A program made the position numbers and the translations under genes. From assembly GCA_024638305.1 (NCBI GenBank), contig JAHEKN010000004.1:1-52992 (forward strand): a DNA stretch of 52,992 bases, read 5' to 3'. The notes beneath the pieces are model-generated. The model was not told the DNA's origin. It worked only from the letters and a program-made list of their open reading frames with translations, and did no database searches. This DNA is from Gemmatimonadota bacterium (GTDB lineage: Bacteria; Gemmatimonadota; Gemmatimonadetes; Longimicrobiales; Gaopeijiaceae). Below, piece by piece: positions 42,771 through 50,853 of this stretch. The first letter of the stretch is position 1. Every line of letters begins with the position of its first letter.

Positions 42771-43775
42771 ATGAGCGTCCAAACGGGAGGTCGGGCAGCG
42801 CGCGTCGTCGGGTTCGTGGCGCTTTTCGCGCTTCTCGACGCGGGCCTGGGATCGGTGCTGGGCGGACTCGCCGAGTACGCGGACCCCAAGAGCTCGCCCC
42901 TGGGTGCGCTGGAGGCGGCCAAAGCCAATCCGGACATGGACGTCCTCGTCCTGGGAAGCTCCCGGGCCAACCACCACATCGACCCGGACCTCCTGGGCGC
43001 TCGTCTCGGCATGGCGGTCCACAACGCCGGCGTGGACGGACAGGGCATCGTCTTTGCCCGCGCGGTCCAGGAGCTGGTGTGGGCCAACGGGATCCGACCC
43101 CAGGTGTTCGTCCTCCAGCTGCAGGCGTTCGACGTGATGACGTTCGAGCCGGAGCGGGCATTGGTCGCCAGCCGCTTCCTGGAGTCCATGCCGGCGACGC
43201 GCGCGACCCTGGAAGGCGAAGGATACAACGTCAAGGTCAAGCTGACCTCCCGCTCCTTTCGCTACAACTCGCTCGTGCTCCAGTTGGCGCTCAACCGCCT
43301 GCGGGGTCAGCCTGCCGCCGCTCAGGACAGCTACGTGTCGCTCGACGGCAGCCTCGGGGAGTCGACCGCAGGCCCGGAGGGGGTGCCGGGGCGCTGGACG
43401 AGCGATGCCCGCGAGGTCTCACCCGAGTCGCTCCGGGTCCTCGGGGGGTTCGTTCGGGCCGCCGTCGAGGCGGGAAGCCAGGTCTTCGTCGTGACGGGAC
43501 CATTCTTGCGTGGAGGGCCAGTGCTGCCGTCCGAGAGCGCGGCCGCCGACGCGATTGCCCGCGTGACGAGCGAGGAGGGGGGACACCTGATCACCGTCGA
43601 CGAGACCACGCATCCTATCTTCGACGATCCGGCGCTCTTCTACGATCCGAGCCACCTGAACCGGCAAGGCGCGGCGCTGTACACTGGAATCCTGGCCGAA
43701 CGCATTGCGGCCGGGCTCGACCGTGCACCGGCCGGTGTTGAGGGGGCCGCGGCCGAGCAGGCGGGCGGCACGTGA
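42771..43775 (+). CDS. membrane-anchored SGNH-like protein (AlgJ/DltD type)
   Basis: A 334-residue protein starting one base after the MBOAT stop. Residues 11-30 form a signal anchor, so the rest is extracytoplasmic. The block-I motif LVLGSSRANHHIDP (Ser63/Ser64 as nucleophile) and the block-V motif DPSHLN (Asp292 and His295) are those of SGNH/GDSL acyltransferase partners such as AlgJ, AlgX and DltD. It probably takes the acyl chain from the MBOAT or transfers it to the final acceptor. Spacing shows tight co-translation. Confidence 0.85.
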   Translation: MSVQTGGRAARVVGFVALFALLDAGLGSVLGGLAEYADPKSSPLGALEAAKANPDMDVLVLGSSRANHHIDPDLLGARLGMAVHNAGVDGQGIVFARAVQELVWANGIRPQVFVLQLQAFDVMTFEPERALVASRFLESMPATRATLEGEGYNVKVKLTSRSFRYNSLVLQLALNRLRGQPAAAQDSYVSLDGSLGESTAGPEGVPGRWTSDAREVSPESLRVLGGFVRAAVEAGSQVFVVTGPFLRGGPVLPSESAAADAIARVTSEEGGHLITVDETTHPIFDDPALFYDPSHLNRQGAALYTGILAERIAAGLDRAPAGVEGAAAEQAGGT

Positions 43776-43836
43776 GGGCGGGGCCCATCGGGACCGGCAG
43801 CGAGCGCAGGGCAACAACTACGCAGAGGGAGGACAG

Positions 43837-44307
43837 GTGAGTTGGATTTCGAAAATCCTGGGGAAGGACGAGCCCGGCGAGCCCGGGGCCGTGGACGCCC
43901 AGGACGGGGGCTCCGACGCGGTCGCTGACACGGTCGTTGAGGCGGTCGCTGGAGAGGCGACCGAAACGGCCGCGCCCTCCGAGTCGACGTCGGAGCATCC
44001 GGTTCCGGTCCAGGAGCCACCGGGAGAGGCCGGCGCCGGACCCGACCACGCCGGCATCGTGGCGAGCCTGCGGGCCCACCTGACCGCTGTGGCGGAGAAG
44101 CACGATCAGCCACTCCGGCCAGACGAGCTCCGCGACGACGCCGACCTGTTCGAGGCCGGCTACCTGGATTCGCTCATGGCTTCGGAGTTTCTCGTCCTCG
44201 CCGAGAAGCAGTTCGGTGTTCCGCTCCCGGATTGGCTGATCGGCGGGAAGGCCAACACACTGGAGACCCTCGCCCGCTACATCGCGGACGAGATGCCCTC
44301 CACCTGA
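43837..44307 (+). CDS. acyl carrier protein with long acidic N-terminal arm
   Basis: A 156-residue protein starting at GTG 43837 with GAGGGAGGA upstream. The C-terminal 80 residues are a carrier domain: ADLFEAGYLDSLMASEF, with Ser112 in DSL as the phosphopantetheine site. The first 70 residues are unusual: VSWISKILGKDE looks like a short amphipathic helix, followed by an acidic, Ala/Glu/Pro-rich unstructured stretch. This could tether the ACP at the membrane near the MBOAT. It parallels DltC, the carrier in D-alanylation, but is longer. No ACP synthase is nearby. Confidence 0.92.
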   Translation: MSWISKILGKDEPGEPGAVDAQDGGSDAVADTVVEAVAGEATETAAPSESTSEHPVPVQEPPGEAGAGPDHAGIVASLRAHLTAVAEKHDQPLRPDELRDDADLFEAGYLDSLMASEFLVLAEKQFGVPLPDWLIGGKANTLETLARYIADEMPST

Positions 44308-44330
44308 CTCTCAAAGGGGACCGTGCACGA

Positions 44331-45353
44331 ATGAAGTGGCGCGACAGCGAGTTCACCGTGGAGATGCCGCACCTCCTCCCCGGTCAGCTCTCCGAGGTCG
44401 AGATGCTCAAGCTCTTCGCTGTCCACCAGTGGAGGGCCATCGCCTCCATGCTGGGCGTGCCGGCTCAGGACATCGTCAACGATCAGGGCGAGCGCCTCTA
44501 CGGGTCGTTCATCAACGTGGTGGTGTCGATGGGCGACAAGACCTTCCGCGACTTCACGGAGGGCGACCGGGTCCACCTCCGTCACGCTGCCCATCTCTAC
44601 GCTCGCCGGTTCGTAGAGGGCGTCCTCATCTTCGACGGTACGGCGATTCCCGATTCGGAAACTCCAGCCGAGATCGGTCCCGAAGCGCTTGCCCGCATCT
44701 CGGTGCCCCACCTGTACGCCACCAACGCCTTCGTGGCGCGGGAGGTGAGCAACTCGCGGCTCAAGACGTTCGCGCCAGCGGGCGAACCGACCTCCGAAGA
44801 CTCCGTCATCGAGGAGATGCCGTTCGGGATCCGCGACCACGAGGTGGTTCACCGAACCGGAGACATCGCGTTTCCGGGACTGGAGGCGGCCCGGCCGGTG
44901 CCCGGGATGGAGGCGGCGGTGACGGAGGTCCCCCTGATCCTGGAGAACGACGTCAACGGGGCGGGCCTGATCTACTTTGCCCGCTACGTCGCAATCATGA
45001 ACTATGGCGAGAGACAGGCGTTGCAGCGGCTCGGTCCGACTCCGGTATCCTATCAGATCGCCACCCGGCTGAGCACGGAGCGGCGCCACATGTTCTTCTT
45101 TGCCAACTCGGACCCGAACGATGCGGTGCGCGTGCAGACGTCGGTGTTCGCGGAGGCCGGTGCCGACGAGACGCGAGCCGATTCGACCATGCAGGTTCCC
45201 ATACGCGTGTACTTCGTGAGCGATCTCTATCGGGTCTCCGACGGCGTGCTCATGGCGAAGTCCGTCGTGCGCAAGGCCGTGGTGATCCCTCGTCGGATCA
45301 AGCGACTGCTGTACGAAGCCGAGCGGCTCCGCCGGCTGTGGCGTCTGGACTGA
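44331..45353 (+). CDS. LnmK-type double-hotdog protein (Pnap_2097 family)
   Basis: A 340-residue protein starting at ATG 44331. The N-terminal MPHLLPGQLSEVEMLKLF and the central ENDVNGAGLIYFARYVAIMN and LYATNAFVAREVSNSRL segments follow the LnmK fold of two hotdog domains. LnmK decarboxylates methylmalonyl-CoA and passes propionyl to an ACP. The region where LnmK has its YYYR stretch reads INVVVS here, so the catalytic tyrosine may be missing; this protein could act as a thioesterase, dehydratase or acyl transferase instead. It lies between the ACP and a carboxyltransferase gene, which fits handling of malonyl- or methylmalonyl-type thioesters. Confidence 0.8.
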   Translation: MKWRDSEFTVEMPHLLPGQLSEVEMLKLFAVHQWRAIASMLGVPAQDIVNDQGERLYGSFINVVVSMGDKTFRDFTEGDRVHLRHAAHLYARRFVEGVLIFDGTAIPDSETPAEIGPEALARISVPHLYATNAFVAREVSNSRLKTFAPAGEPTSEDSVIEEMPFGIRDHEVVHRTGDIAFPGLEAARPVPGMEAAVTEVPLILENDVNGAGLIYFARYVAIMNYGERQALQRLGPTPVSYQIATRLSTERRHMFFFANSDPNDAVRVQTSVFAEAGADETRADSTMQVPIRVYFVSDLYRVSDGVLMAKSVVRKAVVIPRRIKRLLYEAERLRRLWRLD

Positions 45354-45363
45354 CCCGGCGCGA

Positions 45364-46926
45364 GTGGCGCCGCCCGTGAGCATGCGCGAGAAGCTCGCCC
45401 GCCTCCATCAGCTCGAGGAGGTTGCGACCTCCGGTGGGGGAACCGAGAGGCTGGCAGCGCAGCGCGCGAAGGGGAAGCTCTCCGCCCGCGAGCGAATCGG
45501 TGTTCTCTTCGATCCCGGGTCGTTCGTGGAGCTCGATCGGTTCGTCACGCACCGGGCCACGGACCTCGGACTGGCCGACCCCGAGGTGCTCGGGGACGGT
45601 GTCGTGACCGGCTACGGCCAGGTCCGGGGTCGGCTGACGTACGTCTTCTCGCAGGACTTCACGGTCTCCGGTGGCTCGGTCTCCGAAGCCCACGCGGAGA
45701 AGATCTGCAAGGTTCAGGACTTGGCGACCCGCTGCGGCGCCCCGTTGGTCGGCATCAACGACTCCGTGGGCGCACGGATTCACGACGGGGTGGTGTCCCT
45801 GGCGGCGTACGGCGGGATCTTCCTCCGCAACACGCTCTCGTCCGGAGTCATCCCGCAGATCAGCGTGATCCTGGGCCCCTGTGTGGGTGGGGCGGTCTAC
45901 TCGCCTGCGATCACGGACTTCGTGTTCATGGTGCGTGGGACGAGCGCCATGGTCGGCACCGGCCCCGAGGTCGTGGAGACGGCGGCCCACGAGGGCATCG
46001 ACATCGAGCACCTGGGCGGCGCCGACGTGCATGCGTCCACATCCGGCGCGGCCCACTTCGCGCACGACTCGGAGCCGGAGTGCCTTGCCGCGGTACGCGA
46101 GCTCCTGGGATACCTCCCGCAGAACAACCTGGAGCCGGTCGCGCTCGGCCCCACGGACGATCCCGCCGAGCGACGGGACGACGGCCTGCTGGGGATCGTG
46201 CCCGACAACCCCAAGAAGCCCTACGACATGCACGACGTCCTCGGCGCCGTGATCGACGATGGCCGTTTTCTGGAGGTGCACCAGCACCACGCGCCCAACC
46301 TGATCACGGGGTTCGCGCGGCTGGGCGGGCACAGCGTGGGCATCGTCGCCAACCAGCCAGCCGTGCTGGCCGGAGTGCTGGACATCGCCGCCTCGATGAA
46401 AGGGGCGCGCTTCGTCCGCTTCTGCGACGCCTTCAACATCCCGCTGGTCGTGTTCGAGGACGTTCCGGGCTTCCTGCCCGGGGTCGCGCAGGAGCACGGC
46501 GGGATCATCCGGCATGGCGCCAAGCTGCTCTACGCGTTCTCGGAAGCGACCGTCCCCAAGCTGACCGTCATCACCAGAAAGGCCTATGGGGGCGCGTACG
46601 TCGTCATGAGCGCCAAGCACATTCGTGGCGATCTCAACCTCGCCTGGCCGACCGCCGAGATTGCCGTCATGGGGCCCAAGGGCGCGGTCGAGATCCTGTT
46701 CCGCCGGGAGATTGCCGAGGCCCCGGACCCCGCTGCCGCTGCCGAAAGCAAGATGGCCGAGTACCGGGAGTCGCTGGCGCACCCGTTGATCGCGGCCGCT
46801 CGCGGCTATGTTGACGACGTGATCGATCCGCGCGACACGCGCCCGCTCCTGGTCTCGGCGCTCGGTATGCTGTCGTCCAAGCGCGATCGCAATCCCCCGA
46901 AGAAGCACGGCAACATTCCCCTCTAG
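45364..46926 (+). CDS. acyl-CoA carboxylase, carboxyltransferase (beta) subunit
   Basis: A 520-residue carboxyltransferase of the propionyl-/acetyl-CoA carboxylase beta family. Features: KLSARERIGVLFDPGSF, SQDFTVSGGSVSEAHAEKI, GGAVYSPAITDF, VFEDVPGFLPGVAQEHGGII, RKAYGGAYVVMSAKHI. At the position where PCC beta subunits normally have Asp (GGAYDVM), this protein has Val413, so substrate range may differ from propionyl-CoA. GTG 45364 is used; GTG 45376 and ATG 45382 are alternatives. The biotin carboxylase / carrier subunit is not in this window. Product would be malonyl- or methylmalonyl-CoA for the preceding gene. Confidence 0.93.
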   Translation: MAPPVSMREKLARLHQLEEVATSGGGTERLAAQRAKGKLSARERIGVLFDPGSFVELDRFVTHRATDLGLADPEVLGDGVVTGYGQVRGRLTYVFSQDFTVSGGSVSEAHAEKICKVQDLATRCGAPLVGINDSVGARIHDGVVSLAAYGGIFLRNTLSSGVIPQISVILGPCVGGAVYSPAITDFVFMVRGTSAMVGTGPEVVETAAHEGIDIEHLGGADVHASTSGAAHFAHDSEPECLAAVRELLGYLPQNNLEPVALGPTDDPAERRDDGLLGIVPDNPKKPYDMHDVLGAVIDDGRFLEVHQHHAPNLITGFARLGGHSVGIVANQPAVLAGVLDIAASMKGARFVRFCDAFNIPLVVFEDVPGFLPGVAQEHGGIIRHGAKLLYAFSEATVPKLTVITRKAYGGAYVVMSAKHIRGDLNLAWPTAEIAVMGPKGAVEILFRREIAEAPDPAAAAESKMAEYRESLAHPLIAAARGYVDDVIDPRDTRPLLVSALGMLSSKRDRNPPKKHGNIPL

Positions 46927-46942
46927 TGCGGAGCGTCGGTTC

Positions 46943-48559
46943 GTGAGGATCAGTAGCCGGTATCAGGCGGTGAGTGCCGAGGAGAGCCGGGCGCGGGCCG
47001 ATCGGCTCTGCCTGTGGCTCCGGAGCTACGTGGAGCGCCGGGTGAACTCGCGCCTCATCGATGAACGCCGCTCCATTCCGCCCCACGTCGCCCTGGACCT
47101 CGGGAACCAGGGATTCATGGGAATCCAGGTGGAGGAGCGCTACGGCGGACTCGCGCTCCGCAACGTGGACGTGGCCCGGATCCTGGAACAGGCGTCCGCG
47201 CTCGACCTCTCCCTCGGCACGTGGATCCTGGTGTGCCTGTTTCCCGGGGTTCGGCCCATCGCCGCGTTCGGGGCAGCGGAGCTCAAGGACGCGGTCCTTC
47301 CGGACCTGGCCGCCGGCCGCATTCTGGCCGGGTACGCTCAGACCGAACCGGGGGCGGGAACCCACTTTTCGGCCATGGCGGCGCGCGCGCATCGACTCGG
47401 CGCCGGCCGCTGGCGACTGACCGGCGACAAGACCTGGATCGGCAACGGCACCTGGGCCACCTACCTCAACATGATGGCCCAGGAGTGGGAGGGCGATCGG
47501 CGACACGGACTCTCCGCGTTCGCCGTGCCTACCGACTCGGCCGGCTTCCGCCCCGGACGTGAGCTGCTCTCGATGGGCATGCGGGGCATGGTCCAGAGCG
47601 AGCTCACCTTCCGCGATGTCGAGATCGACGCCCGCCACCTGTTGGGCGAGCCCGGCGAAGGACTCCAGGTGGGCGTCGATTCGATGAGCTTCAGCCGCTT
47701 CGCCATCGCCGCCACCTGCATCGGCGCGATGAGGCGGTGCGCCCGCGACATGCACCGGTTCGCGTCGCGCCGGTCGATCGCGACCGGTCGGTTGCTCGAC
47801 CATCCGGTGGTGCTGACCGCGATCGGTGAGACGGCTGCGCGCGTGAGCGGCGCGCAGTCCGTCCTCTACCGGGCGGCGGACTTGCTCGACTCGGGGGCCG
47901 ACGTCCCGCTCGAGCTCTTCGCGGTCGCCAAGGTCGCCGCCTCGGAGTTCCTGTGCGCTTCCGCCGATCGGATGGTGCAGGTCCTGGGGTCCCGCGGGTA
48001 CGACGAGGCCAACCACGCCCCGCAGCTTCTCCGCGACGCCCGCGTGACGCGGATCTTCGAAGGGACCACGGAGGCGCTGGTCGCCTATCTGGGGAGCCAG
48101 ACGCTCAATCCCCGCGCCGACATCCACGGTGTCCTGCGGGACCTGCTGGGCGGCGACGATCTGGCCGACCGCCTGGACGAAACGGCGCAGCGCGTGCGCG
48201 CGCGTGACGGCTTCGAGAGCGAGGCCGGGCCCCGAGCGCCGTTTCCACGCACGTGGCAGGTCGCCATGATCGGGAACGCGGCGCTCTGGGCAATTGTGAC
48301 GGCCGCCGTGCGGGCCCGGGCCGGCGCGGACCCGACCGTGAGCGAACGGAGCGTCGAGTGGGCGGCGCAGAGCTTTGCCGATGCGTGCGAGCGAGCCGTC
48401 GACGGCTCGGTACAGGAGCTCGGCTACGTCTCTCCCGCAGAGGCCGACGCGATCATCGAGGGGTACGTGGAGGACATGGGCGACGTCGAACAGACCTGTC
48501 CCGGCGAGCGCCGGGAGCTGGACCCGCTCCTCAGGCGCGCTGCGCCGGACGAGCAGTAG
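46943..48559 (+). CDS. acyl-CoA dehydrogenase family protein
   Basis: A 538-residue flavoprotein (GTG 46943). It has the FAD-contact AQTEPGAGTHFS, LTGDKTWIGNGTWATYLN, and the late RIFEGTTEALVAYL, where Glu373 is the catalytic base of the family. An extra C-terminal 110-residue helical region makes it longer than the standard 380-400 residues. It would introduce a double bond or oxidise an acyl thioester (CoA or ACP) to enoyl. Clustered with the ACP, carboxyltransferase and reductase. Confidence 0.9.
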   Translation: MRISSRYQAVSAEESRARADRLCLWLRSYVERRVNSRLIDERRSIPPHVALDLGNQGFMGIQVEERYGGLALRNVDVARILEQASALDLSLGTWILVCLFPGVRPIAAFGAAELKDAVLPDLAAGRILAGYAQTEPGAGTHFSAMAARAHRLGAGRWRLTGDKTWIGNGTWATYLNMMAQEWEGDRRHGLSAFAVPTDSAGFRPGRELLSMGMRGMVQSELTFRDVEIDARHLLGEPGEGLQVGVDSMSFSRFAIAATCIGAMRRCARDMHRFASRRSIATGRLLDHPVVLTAIGETAARVSGAQSVLYRAADLLDSGADVPLELFAVAKVAASEFLCASADRMVQVLGSRGYDEANHAPQLLRDARVTRIFEGTTEALVAYLGSQTLNPRADIHGVLRDLLGGDDLADRLDETAQRVRARDGFESEAGPRAPFPRTWQVAMIGNAALWAIVTAAVRARAGADPTVSERSVEWAAQSFADACERAVDGSVQELGYVSPAEADAIIEGYVEDMGDVEQTCPGERRELDPLLRRAAPDEQ

Positions 48560-48566
48560 TCGGGCG

Positions 48567-49586
48567 GTGAAGGCCGTCCGTTTCCACGAGCGGGGCGGGC
48601 CCGACGTTCTGGTCGTGGAGGACGTGCCGCTACCCGAGCCGGGAGCCGGAGAAGCGAGGGTGATCGTGCGGGCCGCCGCCTTGAACCACCTGGATCTGTG
48701 GGTGCGCCGCGGGCTCCCCATCAAGATGGAGATGCCTCACGTGGGTGGGGCCGACTTCTCGGGCGTGGTCGACGCGCTGGGGCCCGGGGCCGCTGGATTC
48801 GCGCCTGGCGACGCCGTGGTGGGGCATCCTCTGCTCCGCGTGGCCGAGCCCCGGCCGGGCCACCCGGCGCGATCGATTCTGGGGGAGGAGCGAAACGGCG
48901 CCTTCGCGGAGGCCATCACCCTTCCGGTGGACAACCTGGTGCGGAAGCCCGACGCCCTGTCCTTCGAGGATGCGGCGGCCATGCCCGTGGCGTTCGTCAC
49001 CGCGTGGACGATGCTCGTCGAGCGCGCGCGACTGCGGGCTGGCGAGACCCTGTTGGTGCAAGGCGCCGGCTCCGGAGTCGGCACGGCCGCGGTGCAGATC
49101 GGGAAGCTGCGGGGAGCCCGGGTGATCGCCTGCACGCAGCCCGCCAAGCTGCAACGGGTCCGCGACCTCGGCGCGGACGATGTCATCGACTACACCAGCG
49201 AGCGCATCGATCTGCGGGTACGGGAGCTGACGGCTCGCCGCGGTGCGGATGTGGTGTTCGAGCACGTCGGAGCCGCCACCTGGGAGGCGAGCGTCGCAAG
49301 CGCCGCGGTCGGCGGGAGGATCGCCACCTGCGGGGCGACCACCGGCAGACGCGCTCCGACCGACCTGACCCTGATCTTCGCGCGCGAACTCACGATCCAC
49401 GGCGTCACGCTGGGGTCGCGCGACGTGCTCACCGAGGTGCTCGAGCTTGCGGCGCAGGGACACCTGCGACCGGTGATCGACCGCGTGCTCCCACTCGAGC
49501 GCTGCCGGGAGGCGCACGAGCTGCTCGAGGCCGGCGGGATCTTCGGTAAGATCGTGCTACGCCCGGACGCCTCCGTGAATCCGTAG
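48567..49586 (+). CDS. MDR-family (quinone-reductase/enoyl-reductase-like) oxidoreductase, no zinc site
   Basis: A 339-residue medium-chain dehydrogenase/reductase starting at GTG 48567, eight bases after the previous stop. The Rossmann motif is GAGSGVGTAAVQIGKL. The catalytic zinc Cys/His of alcohol dehydrogenases are absent, so it belongs with quinone or enoyl reductases; related enzymes reduce enoyl-CoA/ACP in polyketide synthesis. It ends the seven-gene run and pairs logically with the acyl-CoA dehydrogenase. NADPH use is inferred. Confidence 0.9.
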   Translation: MKAVRFHERGGPDVLVVEDVPLPEPGAGEARVIVRAAALNHLDLWVRRGLPIKMEMPHVGGADFSGVVDALGPGAAGFAPGDAVVGHPLLRVAEPRPGHPARSILGEERNGAFAEAITLPVDNLVRKPDALSFEDAAAMPVAFVTAWTMLVERARLRAGETLLVQGAGSGVGTAAVQIGKLRGARVIACTQPAKLQRVRDLGADDVIDYTSERIDLRVRELTARRGADVVFEHVGAATWEASVASAAVGGRIATCGATTGRRAPTDLTLIFARELTIHGVTLGSRDVLTEVLELAAQGHLRPVIDRVLPLERCREAHELLEAGGIFGKIVLRPDASVNP

Positions 49587-49606
49587 GCCCGGCCCGGTCG
49601 CCCCGG

Positions 49607-50773
49607 TCAGTCGCCCCGCTCCCCCCGCCAGGTCCTCCGCCACAGCGCCAGCACCTCCTCTTCGCGCTCCGCCGACAGCCCCGCCCGCAACGGGTCCTGC
49701 TCCGAGGCTGGACGCGAGAAGTGGTATTCGAGCGTGGCGGCGGTGGTATCGGCGAGCGAACGGAACGTGAGGCCCAGCTCGACCTCACGGCTCATGTCGA
49801 AGCGGGCGAACCCCTCGGCACCGTCGCGGGCGGGCCGCCACACCGGCATTTCGGCGTAGGGCCGGACACCGGCGCTCACCAGGAAGTCCGCGTCCACCCA
49901 GGTGAACGTGGATTCAGTGGTCGTCACGGCGCGGATGCCGTAGAGCAGCTCGTCCATGGGCCGCGGAACCGCCGGCCCCACAGCGTTGAACGTGCCCGCC
50001 GGGCCGTCCTCGGCCATGCGGATCAGCCACTCTCCGAAGTCGCGCACGTCGATGATCTGCACCGGATCGGAACCGTCGCCCGGCGCCAGGATCTCGCCGC
50101 CCCGGTGGACGCGAACGGGCCAGTAGGTGAAGCGGTCGGTGCGGTCACCCGGTCCGATGATGAGTCCCGGCCGGAATACCAGGGTTCGGTCCGTCCCGAA
50201 CGCCTGGCGCGCCTCCTCCTCCGCGAGTGCTTTGGACAGACCGTAGGGCAGTCGCTCGGACCCAGGCGCGACCCCCGCCCGCTCGTACGTCCAGACCGGC
50301 GCTTCGATGGTCATGGGGATGCGGCTGGTATCCGCATAGGTGGATCGAGTCGACACGAACACGTATCGACCCACCGAATCGGCGAGCAGGCGGGCGCTGC
50401 CCCGAACCCAGGTCGGGTCGGTCGCCGAGTTGTCGATTGCCACGTCCCACGAGCGGCCCCTCAGCGCGGCCAGATCTCCAGTCGCGCGGTCGCCGACGAG
50501 CTTCTCCACCCCCGGGAACAGGTGCGTGTTGGTTCGGCCCCGGTTGAACAGCGTCACCTCGTGACCCCGCGAGCGGGCGTACTCCACCTGGTGCGGGCCG
50601 ATGAAGCTCGTGCCGCCGAGGATGAGGATGCGAAGCGCCCGCGGCCGACCCACGCCAGGCACGGCAGACCAGATCGGCCGCGCCGCGAGTCGCTCGGGAC
50701 CCGCGAGTCCGAGCCCAACCGCGCCTCCGACGGCGGCCGTGAGCTTGAGGAAGGCACGACGGTCTCGTGACAT
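49607..50773 (-). CDS. Tat-exported NAD-dependent epimerase/dehydratase-like protein
   Basis: A 388-residue protein with a twin-arginine signal (SRDRRAFLKLTAAVGGAVGLGLAG). The mature part starts with the extended-SDR Rossmann motif ILGGTSFIGPHQVEYA and contains DIAIDNSATDPT-like and FVSTRSTYAD segments; YGLSK is the YxxxK site. This is the isomerase/reductase branch of the epimerase family. A Tat signal suggests export with its nucleotide already bound. It is convergent with the MDR gene, with 20 bases between the stops. Substrate unknown. Confidence 0.88.
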   Translation of the reverse strand: MSRDRRAFLKLTAAVGGAVGLGLAGPERLAARPIWSAVPGVGRPRALRILILGGTSFIGPHQVEYARSRGHEVTLFNRGRTNTHLFPGVEKLVGDRATGDLAALRGRSWDVAIDNSATDPTWVRGSARLLADSVGRYVFVSTRSTYADTSRIPMTIEAPVWTYERAGVAPGSERLPYGLSKALAEEEARQAFGTDRTLVFRPGLIIGPGDRTDRFTYWPVRVHRGGEILAPGDGSDPVQIIDVRDFGEWLIRMAEDGPAGTFNAVGPAVPRPMDELLYGIRAVTTTESTFTWVDADFLVSAGVRPYAEMPVWRPARDGAEGFARFDMSREVELGLTFRSLADTTAATLEYHFSRPASEQDPLRAGLSAEREEEVLALWRRTWRGERGD

Positions 50774-50853
50774 GGTCGCCTCCGCGGCGAGGAGTCAGGG
50801 TGGCGGCAGCGGCAACATAGCCGGCCGGCCGAGGCCCGCATATCGTGGGGCGT

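Noticed and set aside
41261-43240. 659-residue minus-strand frame across the MBOAT and SGNH genes
   Set aside because: Same GC shadow effect; no ribosome site and no motifs, whereas the plus strand carries full MBOAT and SGNH signatures.
41348-43775. Alginate O-acetylation genes (algI/algJ)
   Set aside because: No other alginate genes are nearby, and a dedicated ACP plus acyl-CoA enzymes do not belong to that system.
46667-48724. 685-residue minus-strand frame opposite the carboxyltransferase, acyl-CoA dehydrogenase and MDR genes
   Set aside because: Its translation is Arg/Gly/Pro/His-rich low-complexity and shows no family; the plus-strand frames are clear.
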